Origin: Bacteroidetes bacterium UKL13-3
GTDB lineage: Bacteria > Bacteroidota > Bacteroidia > UKL13-3
Assembly (NCBI GenBank): GCA_001602415.1
Contig: CP012155.1
Coordinates: forward strand, 806,001 to 870,000
Direction of reading: 5' to 3'
Length of the DNA stretch: 64,000 nt
Below are positions 17,377 to 26,176 of this stretch, in pieces (the first letter of the stretch is position 1; every line of letters begins with the position of its first letter). Below the pieces are notes generated by a model, which was given only the letters and a program-made list of their open reading frames with translations, made no database searches and was not told where the DNA came from. The position numbers and the translations under genes were made by a program.

Positions 17377-19248
17377 TTATACTTTCAATTTATAAAAATA
17401 GAGCTTAGAAATGGGGTCGTGCACTATTTTCGAAATACGATTTCTCATCACACCAGGGAGCTTCGAATATGAAATTCTGGATAAGGCATACTCGATTTTA
17501 TAGGTATCCAAAAAGTTCTTATATAGCAGTTCTTCATTCTGATTGACTGGAAAACATCGTTTTTTAAATATGTTTATGGCCATTTGGCTGTAATTTTTTC
17601 TGTAGATATTAACGTAATAGCCATGTTTCTTCTCAACCGTTTTAAAATCATCAATTGCCCACCTGTTTGCACTCAGGTTTACCACATCCATGTTTCTTCC
17701 AATAGTTGAAAGAAACCAAAGGTGTTCTTTATTTTCATAGATTTCGGATCTTCCCCCGATACTATCAATCGGCAGGTATACCCCAATCGGTTGTTTGATT
17801 TCATTCATAAGAATGGAAGAAACCTCTGAAATAAAATATTTACTGTGTCCGCTCAAAGAGTTTCGAGAAGTATACATCTTCTCCTGTTCATAATTATGAT
17901 ATATCCCGAATGACAGGAAACCAATTAAAAGTTTGATGTATATGCTGCGGAGTCGATAATTGGATATTTCCTGAATAAGTAGATGTGCTAACGCAAATAC
18001 AGCGATGTTAAAGTAAACATTTAAAAAGTTTGTGCAAAATTGAAATCCATCGTGTATTACAAAGTTCAAAATACAGTAAGTTAAATACGCTCCCACACAA
18101 CTAACAGACATGAATACATTCATCGGTCGCGTTTGGTCTTTTGCCCATGTACTTCCCATTTTATTCAGCAGAATAGCTAGTGCAAGAAGGATTAACACAT
18201 AAGGGAGAAAGGATAATAGTAAGTCCTTGTGAAAAAAGTTATGGATATAAACAAGGAGATCAATCGGTTTACTGAAGGTATCTTCTCCAAGCTGTCCACT
18301 CATTATCTTTTGTTCATATGCATAGTAAAGAATGATTAGTAGTAAACATCCCATGTATTTCAAGAGACGTTTTATATAATCTCCCTGCTTATCCGTTGCA
18401 ATTAAGAGTGCCAAAATTAGGGGTACGAATAAACTTATTGGACTAAAGATAAACAGGAACAAAAAACTGGTATAGGCCACTTCGTATTCTCTGTTTTGAT
18501 AATGGTAAAATAGCAGTGTAATGAATACATAATTGATAGAGAGTTTCGGAAATCCGCTTAAACTATAGTAGTACGTGAGTCCTGAGTAATCGTTGGTTTG
18601 GTAGATTGTAAAAAAAATAAATGCAAAGGCGGAAAAGATCTTAATAATAAGTTTCGTATGTAAGTGTTTTAGAAGTAATTCATAAACAGTAATGACTACT
18701 AACGAATAATTGATAATCCATACGATATTTTCAAAAACGACAACGGTATCAAAAGAGGTAAGTTTTAAAAACAGGGCACTCAACCACGTCTCATTGAAAC
18801 GATACGGAGAATTAAAATGTAAATCGAAAAGAATATTCTTCGAGGTCATGGTATTTTCATTACCTGTTAACACGAAATACTCTGCAATTTTCATGTAGGT
18901 GGTATGATCTGATGCAGGTATATTATTGTGTTGGTATAATTCATTGTATATAAAGAAACTCTTGGTTATGTATACCAGCGTGAATAAGATAAGCAGAGGA
19001 ACTAACTGTGGTAGAGAATTTTTTTTACTGAGACTTGGAGTATTCATCTTACGTATCAGCTTTATATAGTATACAACCAGTGGAATATTGAATATAGCTA
19101 TAGTGTTACATCCGGTAATTACTAAAGCTGTTACACTCGTTATCAAGATATGCCCAATTATCAATCCATGTAAATGGGATTTGTTGGAGGTCACGTAGCA
19201 ACCAATAACAAGACAGATTATAAGATAAAGAAGGCTGTAAAAAAACAT
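17377..19248 (-). CDS. Large polytopic membrane protein of unknown function
   Basis: I do not recognise this 623-residue protein. It has about 12-13 hydrophobic segments in the first 470 residues and a hydrophilic C-terminal domain of about 150 residues (from HNYEQEKMYTSRNS). The first long loop after the third helix carries an acidic/aromatic stretch (IPASDHTTYMKIAEYF, then NETWLSALFLK). That layout resembles GT-C-fold proteins such as GT39-like mannosyltransferases, which have acidic residues in the first periplasmic loop, or divergent Wzy polymerases. It sits between two GT4 genes and is co-transcribed with them. A role as a lipid-linked-sugar transferase or polymerase is inferred, not shown. 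Confidence 0.75.
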   Translation of the reverse strand: MFFYSLLYLIICLVIGCYVTSNKSHLHGLIIGHILITSVTALVITGCNTIAIFNIPLVVYYIKLIRKMNTPSLSKKNSLPQLVPLLILFTLVYITKSFFIYNELYQHNNIPASDHTTYMKIAEYFVLTGNENTMTSKNILFDLHFNSPYRFNETWLSALFLKLTSFDTVVVFENIVWIINYSLVVITVYELLLKHLHTKLIIKIFSAFAFIFFTIYQTNDYSGLTYYYSLSGFPKLSINYVFITLLFYHYQNREYEVAYTSFLFLFIFSPISLFVPLILALLIATDKQGDYIKRLLKYMGCLLLIILYYAYEQKIMSGQLGEDTFSKPIDLLVYIHNFFHKDLLLSFLPYVLILLALAILLNKMGSTWAKDQTRPMNVFMSVSCVGAYLTYCILNFVIHDGFQFCTNFLNVYFNIAVFALAHLLIQEISNYRLRSIYIKLLIGFLSFGIYHNYEQEKMYTSRNSLSGHSKYFISEVSSILMNEIKQPIGVYLPIDSIGGRSEIYENKEHLWFLSTIGRNMDVVNLSANRWAIDDFKTVEKKHGYYVNIYRKNYSQMAINIFKKRCFPVNQNEELLYKNFLDTYKIEYALSRISYSKLPGVMRNRISKIVHDPISKLYFYKLKV

Positions 19249-19254
19249 CGGAAG

Positions 19255-20328
19255 CTAATTCATTAAAGTGATATACTTTTCAACCATTTGGTCAATCGTA
19301 TAGTGGTTTCGAATGGGTGCAGAAATATCGCCCCGGATACTTATCTCGCCCGAGCACAAATCCTTCAGTAACATACTTAATAGTGTGGTTTTTTTGCATG
19401 GGAAGATATATCCATTGCTATTATGGATGACTACTTCCTCATTGCCGCCTACGGCTGTTGTGATCACCGGAACATTAGCGGCTAAACTTTCCAATATACC
19501 CAAACTAAAACACTCCATATGTGAAGGATGAATGAGGTAATCATACCTATGGTAAATGGATCCCAGCTGGGGAGAGTTTCCTTTAAAGGTAAACTGAGTA
19601 GTTAGTTTTTTTTGCTCAACCAGAGCTTTAAGGTCTGGAGCGTATGGACCATCACCATACACATCAATATGAATATCGGTGCGAATAGGTTCGGGTAACA
19701 GCGAAACCGCTGCTATTAAATCTTGTATTCCTTTAGAATAACGAAGGTGACAGGCTGTTAAAAAAGAGGGTTTTATGGGACTTCTGTTCAATCGTTTTTG
19801 TATCGAATCGGTTACAATGCCATTGTATATAACAATTGTTTTTGAGGCCACTGTTTTTCCAAAGTCGTTCCTTATTTCGTTAATCGTGTATTGCGATACT
19901 CCAACAAGGGTATCAATATACCGGGAGTAGAGCAGGCCTTTTATTCGCTTGGAAATTCGTTTCGTTAACGAATATCCCTCTATAGGGCGAGGGTTATGAT
20001 CTACAGCTATAAGTTGGGCGTTCGGCAAGTGTTTTTTTACCTGTTTGTAAAAAGGAGTACAGAGTTCTAAAAAGTGACAGAATACAGTGTCATACTTTCT
20101 TTGCTCATGTTCAATATATCGAAGGAATGTTTTTTCAACCGAAGGATTTCCGGATGCAACAATGGTTAAAGTTTTATAGCCACCCTGTTCGGCAGTATTA
20201 GGGAAAAACCAATCAACCTCATAACCGGCCTTTTTAGCGGCTTCATCAAACTGCCAAAAGAAGTGATCCATCCCTCCGATACGATCGGGTAATAATTGGT
20301 AATTAGAGAGTACGGCTATTTTTTTCAT
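19255..20328 (-). CDS. Family 4 glycosyltransferase
   Basis: 357 residues with MKKIAVLSNYQLLPDRIGGMDHF at the start (a GG acceptor loop), AVDHNPRPIEGY, VYGDGPYAPDLKAL and SHMECFSLGILESLAANVPV containing E-x7-E. These are standard marks of GT4 enzymes using a nucleotide-activated hexose. Its ATG region overlaps the stop of the upstream GT-B gene by four bases. It is a soluble cytoplasmic enzyme, one of the many transferases building the glycan. The sugar cannot be deduced. Confidence 0.93.
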   Translation of the reverse strand: MKKIAVLSNYQLLPDRIGGMDHFFWQFDEAAKKAGYEVDWFFPNTAEQGGYKTLTIVASGNPSVEKTFLRYIEHEQRKYDTVFCHFLELCTPFYKQVKKHLPNAQLIAVDHNPRPIEGYSLTKRISKRIKGLLYSRYIDTLVGVSQYTINEIRNDFGKTVASKTIVIYNGIVTDSIQKRLNRSPIKPSFLTACHLRYSKGIQDLIAAVSLLPEPIRTDIHIDVYGDGPYAPDLKALVEQKKLTTQFTFKGNSPQLGSIYHRYDYLIHPSHMECFSLGILESLAANVPVITTAVGGNEEVVIHNSNGYIFPCKKTTLLSMLLKDLCSGEISIRGDISAPIRNHYTIDQMVEKYITLMN

Positions 20329-21725
20329 GAAACAATTGAATGAAGTGTTTGGGCGATACGGTTGCTGGTCCCATTTATTTCACCTCCTATTTCCAATCTA
20401 ATAAAAGCTTTTCGAGCCTCATTTTTGATTCTAGGATTTTGCAAGCAATCTTCTATTGCCCTTGTCAATTCTGATTGATTATGCACTATATATGAGGAAT
20501 TGCTTTCAACTAGATGTGTAAGATGTTTGTATTTTAGAAAATGTTGGTCGTTAAACAACTCATTTTCATTGTTACCGAAGACAGGGTTAATAACAGGTTT
20601 TTCAAAAATGAATGCATCTAGCGATATTGTTGATAGGACATTTATTACAACATCTGAGTATGCAAGAAGTGAGCGTAAAGTTAATATATCATTCGTTGTG
20701 GGAACCCTTTGAGTCCAAGGTTCCGGGTGTTCCGCACGAGTTAATTTCCATTCAGGAAAGTTCCAAATAATAAATGGATATTTATTTTTCAAGTGCATGA
20801 ATCTATCAGGCTCTTCTGCAGGGGATGTTCTTATTATTAAGTTAGCAATTACTTTTTTACTCTTGATTTGTTCGGCTAAGATTTCAGCATAAATAGGATC
20901 ATTTTCGCTACTCGAATCGTTGCAGGTGAAAAGAACAGTTGGAATATCGGTTTTTATTTTGAATCTCTTACTAAAACTGTCTTTCGATTCAATGTAACGC
21001 TCCAATATATAGGGCTCAAATTGTGGCGTTCCTACAATGAATATGTTGTCTTTATCCACTGATTCGTAAAAGTAAATTAATTCCTTCTTCATTAGTTCGC
21101 TCCAAACTAGGTAATAATCAAATAAGCCAGCCATTCGTCCTTTGGATGCCAAATTATCCCAACTAAAGATAAACGAGGCTGTTTTTATTTTTTTTCTTTT
21201 GGCCGAAGCAATTATCGGTGCTATAAACGGTGGTCTCTGATGCGTGAAGAAAAGTATGTCAACAGGGTTTTCTTCAAGGAGTTTATCAAATAGAGAGTTG
21301 TTTTTGTGAAATCTGAAGGAAAGTTCTTGTAGCTTTTCAATGAAAAGGATATTTTTCTCGCTATGAAACCAGTCTGTTATTTTAAATATTGCTCGTGTAA
21401 AAAATCCTCGAAGAGTTTTCGCGTTATTGTAATTTATCTTTAAGTTATCCCTAATGCCATAATTGTTGGAGGCATATTTTTTTAAATGAGCAATTTCTTT
21501 TGTTTTCCGGAAAATCCATGTGACAAAATGTTCTTTAAAAATTGGGATCTCTTTTATACGGCAATTTATTGAATGCCCAGAATATGCTGAATTAGGTAAG
21601 CAAGAGAATATAATAACCTCATCAAATTTTTCTTTTGCTTCACGAATAAAGTCACTCAAAATAAAGTTTCGGAATCCAACACCATCGGTTATTACAAGTC
21701 CTAGTACAGTTTTATTTCTTTTCAT
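20325..21725 (-). CDS. GT-B-fold surface carbohydrate biosynthesis protein (CDP-glycerol transferase-like)
   Basis: A 466-residue protein that does not match GT4 motifs. VLGLVITDGVGFRNFILSD at the start and FIFSWDNLASKGRMAGLFDYYLVWSELM in the centre resemble surface carbohydrate synthesis proteins related to CDP-glycerol glycerophosphotransferases and UDP-GlcNAc 2-epimerase-fold proteins. VVINVLSTISLDAFIFEKPVI near residue 380 looks like the donor-site region. It may transfer a sugar or a polyol phosphate. A decayed copy of the beginning of a related gene lies at 23582-23641. It overlaps the GNAT gene upstream by four bases. Confidence 0.75.
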   Translation of the reverse strand: MKRNKTVLGLVITDGVGFRNFILSDFIREAKEKFDEVIIFSCLPNSAYSGHSINCRIKEIPIFKEHFVTWIFRKTKEIAHLKKYASNNYGIRDNLKINYNNAKTLRGFFTRAIFKITDWFHSEKNILFIEKLQELSFRFHKNNSLFDKLLEENPVDILFFTHQRPPFIAPIIASAKRKKIKTASFIFSWDNLASKGRMAGLFDYYLVWSELMKKELIYFYESVDKDNIFIVGTPQFEPYILERYIESKDSFSKRFKIKTDIPTVLFTCNDSSSENDPIYAEILAEQIKSKKVIANLIIRTSPAEEPDRFMHLKNKYPFIIWNFPEWKLTRAEHPEPWTQRVPTTNDILTLRSLLAYSDVVINVLSTISLDAFIFEKPVINPVFGNNENELFNDQHFLKYKHLTHLVESNSSYIVHNQSELTRAIEDCLQNPRIKNEARKAFIRLEIGGEINGTSNRIAQTLHSIVS

Positions 21726-22552
21726 AAACTACCAATTCTACCGTGATCGGAATATGAGCGATGCACAATAAAGTCATTTGGTAAAGCGGTTTCAGAAAGA
21801 AAAGATATGTTTGAATATCTTCCTTTCTCAAGTGGATTGAGAAGCCAAGGAACACAAGTATTTGAGTCTAATTGCCATCCTTTTTCTTCTAATTTTCTAC
21901 ATTTTAAATCGTTCCAAGAGGTTATATAATCCATCCAGTTGTATCCCATTTCCCAAGCTTCCTCCTCAAACAACAGATTTTCATTTAAATCAACGATTCT
22001 GGCACCACCTACTTCTGATTGGTCAACCGCTGTGGTTTGGCCAATAAATTCTATTCCTTTCAGAGAGGGTTGTTTGAAATAATGATTATCCTTATGATTC
22101 AATTTTACGGCATTTATTTCCTTCGGGACACAAACTTCTTCGAAGGTGTTTTTACATATTGGATTAATTTTCACTAGTCGTACTAAATTATGGTATCGTA
22201 TCCATCTCATATTTCTGTATAGTCTTAAACCTGCATCATTTGCAGCTGTTGCAGCTAACGGGTGATATTCTCTGGCCATTTTATACAAATCTGTAAGAAT
22301 ACCTTTTCCCCGATATTTTTCGCTTAAGAACACATTGATGATCCATGCAATTCCACCTCCAAAAGACGCTCCGACATGTCCGACAATTTCTCCATTGTCA
22401 TCTTTACAAATGAACGATCTTCCGTAATTAGGATCTCCATATTGCCATTCCCAGAAGAGTTTGTTCTGTAAAGGATGATTTTGCCTATATATTTTATTGT
22501 AAAACAAGTTTAATGAAGGCCAATCATTTATTGATGCTACTTTTATTTCCAT
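21722..22552 (-). CDS. GNAT family acyltransferase
   Basis: 276 residues. The N-terminal 140 residues follow the GNAT pattern: FICKDDNGEIVGHVGA, then INVFLSEKYRGKGILTDLYK (acetyl-CoA pyrophosphate loop R-x-x-G-K/G) and AANDAGLRLYRNM. The remaining part is not recognised and may bind the sugar acceptor. It is placed between a deacetylase gene (two bases away) and a carbohydrate transferase (four-base overlap), so it probably acylates an amino sugar freed by that deacetylase. This pairing is inference. It is a cytoplasmic protein without membrane segments. Confidence 0.85.
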   Translation of the reverse strand: MEIKVASINDWPSLNLFYNKIYRQNHPLQNKLFWEWQYGDPNYGRSFICKDDNGEIVGHVGASFGGGIAWIINVFLSEKYRGKGILTDLYKMAREYHPLAATAANDAGLRLYRNMRWIRYHNLVRLVKINPICKNTFEEVCVPKEINAVKLNHKDNHYFKQPSLKGIEFIGQTTAVDQSEVGGARIVDLNENLLFEEEAWEMGYNWMDYITSWNDLKCRKLEEKGWQLDSNTCVPWLLNPLEKGRYSNISFLSETALPNDFIVHRSYSDHGRIGSL

Positions 22553-22554
22553 TT

Positions 22555-23472
22555 TTACAGTTGAGAATAGTTTTTGCCACCTGGTAAATCATTACAGTCG
22601 TATCTATTTAATAATAATAAGTTGCTGTTTGTTGTATTTGTTCCGGTGATTGTTGTAAAACCTAGTTGATAACCTTCCTCATGAGCCAAATCTCCTATTT
22701 TATCATTGATTGCAGCATCCTTTCCGTATGGATATGCAACCGAAATTATGGGTTCATTGCATAGTGTCTCGAGATATTTTTTTGATATTTTTAGCTCTGA
22801 GATGATTCTATTTTCTGAATACAATGCAAGAGGCAAATGACTGTGTGTATGGCTACCTATATATCCTAATTTTGCTAAGTTGATTATTTCATCTTGATTC
22901 ATGTATAGTTTTTTAACCATATCTTCTTCATCAAAGTAATCACAGAAAAATGAATCTATAAAGGACTCTACTTCTATCGGATTGAGGATGATATTAAGTA
23001 GATATTTTACACTTGCATTTGCCGGGTCATCATAATGATAAAAGCTCTGAGCGGTATTTTTTTCGAGTGCAGTAATTTTTCTTCCAAATTTACCTTGAAT
23101 GAGTTTAATAATTTCATCGGGAGAAATTACAGACCTTACCAGATGAATCTTATGAACAGCACTAACTTTTCTTTCTATATGATTGATGGTATTTATAAAA
23201 AAGTACGCAGGGATTTTATGCATATTGAGTATTGGGAGGGCATACTCATATTGTTCTTTTAATCCATCATCAAATGTGATAAGCATGAAGTTAATATCTG
23301 ATGAGAGTACATTTTGAATATCATTTTGTAATGCTTCAAGTGTAATGAAACTGTATGTTTTTCCTAGTTCTCTGATTTGATTATCAAATTGTTCTTGTGT
23401 AACTCCAAAGATACTTGGATATTGGTTTTCGAAGCTGTTTCTTATATAATGATAGTTACAAATAGTCAACAT
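22555..23472 (-). CDS. Polysaccharide deacetylase (NodB homology domain)
   Basis: A 305-residue protein with the canonical carbohydrate esterase 4 motifs: FMLITFDDGLKEQYEYALPIL (motif 1, catalytic Asp-Asp), SHTHSHLPL (motif 2, the H-x3-H metal site) and VAYPYGKD (motif 3). No signal peptide is visible, so it should act in the cytoplasm on a nucleotide- or lipid-linked intermediate. Three spaced motifs make N-deacetylase activity likely. It is followed within two bases by the GNAT gene, which could re-acylate the free amine. Upstream there is a 167-base gap containing a gene relic. Confidence 0.9.
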   Translation of the reverse strand: MLTICNYHYIRNSFENQYPSIFGVTQEQFDNQIRELGKTYSFITLEALQNDIQNVLSSDINFMLITFDDGLKEQYEYALPILNMHKIPAYFFINTINHIERKVSAVHKIHLVRSVISPDEIIKLIQGKFGRKITALEKNTAQSFYHYDDPANASVKYLLNIILNPIEVESFIDSFFCDYFDEEDMVKKLYMNQDEIINLAKLGYIGSHTHSHLPLALYSENRIISELKISKKYLETLCNEPIISVAYPYGKDAAINDKIGDLAHEEGYQLGFTTITGTNTTNSNLLLLNRYDCNDLPGGKNYSQL

Positions 23473-23581
23473 TTTTAATTCTTTAATGATTGAGTAAAAG
23501 TTGTGAAAGAAGACTTCATATTTTGTTTGTTATCTTATATTTTTAATCTGACCTAAACAATTCTCTTTATATTAATATTTA

Positions 23582-23641
23582 CGCATGTTTAATAAAATTC
23601 TACAAGCCTACACCATCGGAGATAACGATTCCTATTTTTTT
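23582..23641 (-). pseudogene. Relic of the start of a carbohydrate transferase gene
   Basis: Read on the minus strand, this stretch gives KKIGIVISDGVGL, a TAG stop, then NFIKHA. It mirrors VLGLVITDGVGFRNFILSD, the beginning of the transferase at 20325-21725, with the stop falling where that protein has FR. It has no start codon in frame and overlaps the last bases of the upstream gene. I read it as a decayed remnant of a related gene once located here. The rest of the 23473-23581 gap shows nothing recognisable. Confidence 0.6.
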
Positions 23642-24947
23642 ATGGCCATTGCACTAATTCGGGTATAGAAGGTTCAGGTGATTGATGGCGAATTTTCCAC
23701 TCAAAACGTTTGTGTGCGTATTCAATGAGTTGATTAGTTTTGGTTTCTATAGCTTGTTCACTGAGTTGAGAAATTACTTTCTTGCGTTTGTCGTAAAATA
23801 CTTTTTGTTGGGCGGGTTGTTGAAATTGTTCACATACCGCAACTAGTTTTTTCTCTATATCACCCCGAGATTCAGGGGTGGCTGTCATTCCTCCATACTC
23901 CAGTACCAGTTTGTCCATTGATGATTGAGCAGCCGTAATAGCAAAAATGGGAATACCATCCGAAATAGCTTCAGTTAATTTTCCTTTTAACAAATCACTA
24001 TGCAAAGGACCATCAAATACCAGTGAACAATCGGATTGTCGCAGAAAGGTAAGTGATTCTTCATGTGTTACTCCCATTTGTATGGTACATTGATGGAAGG
24101 TTGATTTAAGCCATTCAATCGAATAGTCATCATATTGTGACAACAAAAACCGAAAGTCACATTTTTGTCCAATGGATGATTGGGCAAATTGTCTTAATTC
24201 CTCTTGTACAGCTTTTGAAAATGCAGAACGGTAGAACGTGCCGGAATAGATAAATCGAATATTTCGCGTCTCGGAAGGAAATGAGTATAGGGATTCACTA
24301 TCTCTTGATACGTGAGGGAGAACAAAACACCTATCAGGGTCTAGCCCATATAGGGTAGAAATTTTAGTAGCCAATTTTGCGGAGGGGAAAGTCCAGCATT
24401 GCGCACAATCACGTGTTTGTTTGAGCAACTGATGATCACCCCAATCCGGAACAGGTTGTGTTAGATCTTCTAATGTCTTAACGTCAATAGGGTCATTGAT
24501 ATTTACAATAAACGCGAATGGTTTTCTGTTCCAAACCGAAAGGATAGTATACAGAGAGTAACACGGAAGGATTCGCACCCAAACAACCGAATCGGGATTG
24601 TTATCCAAAAAGGTAGTAAGGGATTGGTGATGGTGTTTCCTCCATATTCGGAGGAATAAGTTTGACTCTCCAGTTTGAAACAATAGTATTTTCTGCAATA
24701 AACGAAAGGTTAGTCCACTGAGTGTTCGGGTCGATTTTTTTGAGAAGTTGAAAAGAGTTTTTAATAGTGTCGACCCTTTGGATGCTTCTTTTGCTCCCAT
24801 TCCGGTGAATGCACTAATAACTGATACCTTTCTTCCGGATTTCTGCATGATTGCTATCCAATTTGCATTCACAATTCCTTCACTTGATTTCGTTTCGGGA
24901 TACACGGCAAAAGCATCTATCAGCAAACTAGTCTTTGTTTGTTTCAT
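23640..24947 (-). CDS. Divergent GT-B glycosyltransferase-like protein
   Basis: 435 residues, with LLIDAFAVYPETKSSEGIVN at the start and IRFIYSGTFYRS near the middle, the latter matching the first strand of a GT-B donor domain (YxGT). The C-terminal portion has LLKGKLTEAISDGIPIFAIT and LEYGGMTATPESR, equivalent to the donor loop of GT4 enzymes but without a full E-x7-E. It forms a pair with the next gene upstream (overlap of four bases). Both share this weak GT-B look, so they may act in sequence or as a complex. Function beyond glycosyl transfer is not predictable. Confidence 0.75.
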   Translation of the reverse strand: MKQTKTSLLIDAFAVYPETKSSEGIVNANWIAIMQKSGRKVSVISAFTGMGAKEASKGSTLLKTLFNFSKKSTRTLSGLTFRLLQKILLFQTGESNLFLRIWRKHHHQSLTTFLDNNPDSVVWVRILPCYSLYTILSVWNRKPFAFIVNINDPIDVKTLEDLTQPVPDWGDHQLLKQTRDCAQCWTFPSAKLATKISTLYGLDPDRCFVLPHVSRDSESLYSFPSETRNIRFIYSGTFYRSAFSKAVQEELRQFAQSSIGQKCDFRFLLSQYDDYSIEWLKSTFHQCTIQMGVTHEESLTFLRQSDCSLVFDGPLHSDLLKGKLTEAISDGIPIFAITAAQSSMDKLVLEYGGMTATPESRGDIEKKLVAVCEQFQQPAQQKVFYDKRKKVISQLSEQAIETKTNQLIEYAHKRFEWKIRHQSPEPSIPELVQWP

Positions 24948-26176
24948 AGTTTGTCGAGTGTGTGTTTAAGTTCATCAACATCACAATACGCAACAAGATC
25001 GGATCTGTTTAGGTTGAAATTTTCAGGAGCATTTTTCCACTGTTGGTAAAGGTTACTTATCAACTGCGCTATTTTCTCGCTATCATCAATTTCTGCCCAA
25101 AACGGATAATCTTGTCCAAGCAGCCGTTTGGTTTCACTCTTTTCGGGAGCTAATAACAATATTGGACGGTCGGCTTGCACACAATGTGGAAATTTACCGG
25201 GTAAAAAAGGACTGATAGTTGACTTTGCTTCTATAATAATATTCACACTTGTTTGTTGTTGCAGCAGTATGGATGTGTTATAGTCCAATTGACTGGCAAT
25301 AACTATTAAGGGGTTTGATGCAAATGTTTGAAGGAATTGTTTATAGTAGTCATGTCCACCTATCAGCATCAATTGCGTATCGTTTAAGGCTTCCGGGTGG
25401 TTGTTTAAAAAGATGTCGAATCCTTTTAATAGTCCTGTTGGATTGCGTGGTGACAATAAATTTCCTGCATGTAATAAGGTAAAGGAATCCTTCCTGAAAA
25501 AAGAAGGTAATTCTATCGTCAAATGCGTTCTGTAAACTTGATGCGGAATCACTATACCCGTTTGGGTGAAAGTTGGAAAAAATTGGCCCATCCATTCCTT
25601 AAGTAATAGGCTTGGAAAGGCTGAGTAAGTTGCTTTTTCAGAGACCTGATAAAAAAAATGCTCCTTCTGCTTGTAACCGTCTTGATACCAATTATAGGGT
25701 TTCGGATAACAATGAAAAGGATAAGGGTCGTGTACGTAAGCCATCCATTTGGAGTGCCACTGGGGAATTTTTAATAGGGCGTGGTGAGGTCTGAAACTGG
25801 CCGCCTGACTGAGTGTAAGCACTAAATCAGGTTTAAATGTGTTTTCATCTTTTATGGCCTTTTTGATGCTATTGCTATCGTTTAAAAAGGTAAACGAAAA
25901 TCCAATTGCATTTTCAATAACCTTGTTTAGGTTAATCCCTGTCCAGCGGGCAAGTAATCTTTGCAGTCTGCCTAATATAAAGAATAGATTCCATTTTTGC
26001 TCAGCAATACCTACACAAGTAACGCCTTCTAGTACAATTTCTTTTCTTGAATAATGATACACTTTAACAATGTATCCTGCTTTGTTAAGATTAATAATGA
26101 GTGCAATATTCGCCTTTGCGCCACTGCCAGCATTTTCATCAATTGAGTCTACTACAACAAGTATTTTTTTTACCAT
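24944..26176 (-). CDS. Divergent GT-B glycosyltransferase-like protein
   Basis: About 410 residues from ATG 26174-26176, which shares its A with the TGA of the 2-epimerase gene (TGATG). KILVVVDSIDENAGSGAKAN is the acceptor-side loop, FTLLHAGNLLSPRNPTGLLKG starts the donor domain, and LPGKFPHCVQADRPILLLAPE is the nucleotide-sugar loop, again without E-x7-E. This group resembles transferases in capsule and O-antigen loci of Bacteroidota. Cytoplasmic, no membrane helix. Donor possibly UDP-ManNAc made by the adjacent epimerase. This is inferred from position only. Confidence 0.8.
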   Translation of the reverse strand: MVKKILVVVDSIDENAGSGAKANIALIINLNKAGYIVKVYHYSRKEIVLEGVTCVGIAEQKWNLFFILGRLQRLLARWTGINLNKVIENAIGFSFTFLNDSNSIKKAIKDENTFKPDLVLTLSQAASFRPHHALLKIPQWHSKWMAYVHDPYPFHCYPKPYNWYQDGYKQKEHFFYQVSEKATYSAFPSLLLKEWMGQFFPTFTQTGIVIPHQVYRTHLTIELPSFFRKDSFTLLHAGNLLSPRNPTGLLKGFDIFLNNHPEALNDTQLMLIGGHDYYKQFLQTFASNPLIVIASQLDYNTSILLQQQTSVNIIIEAKSTISPFLPGKFPHCVQADRPILLLAPEKSETKRLLGQDYPFWAEIDDSEKIAQLISNLYQQWKNAPENFNLNRSDLVAYCDVDELKHTLDKL

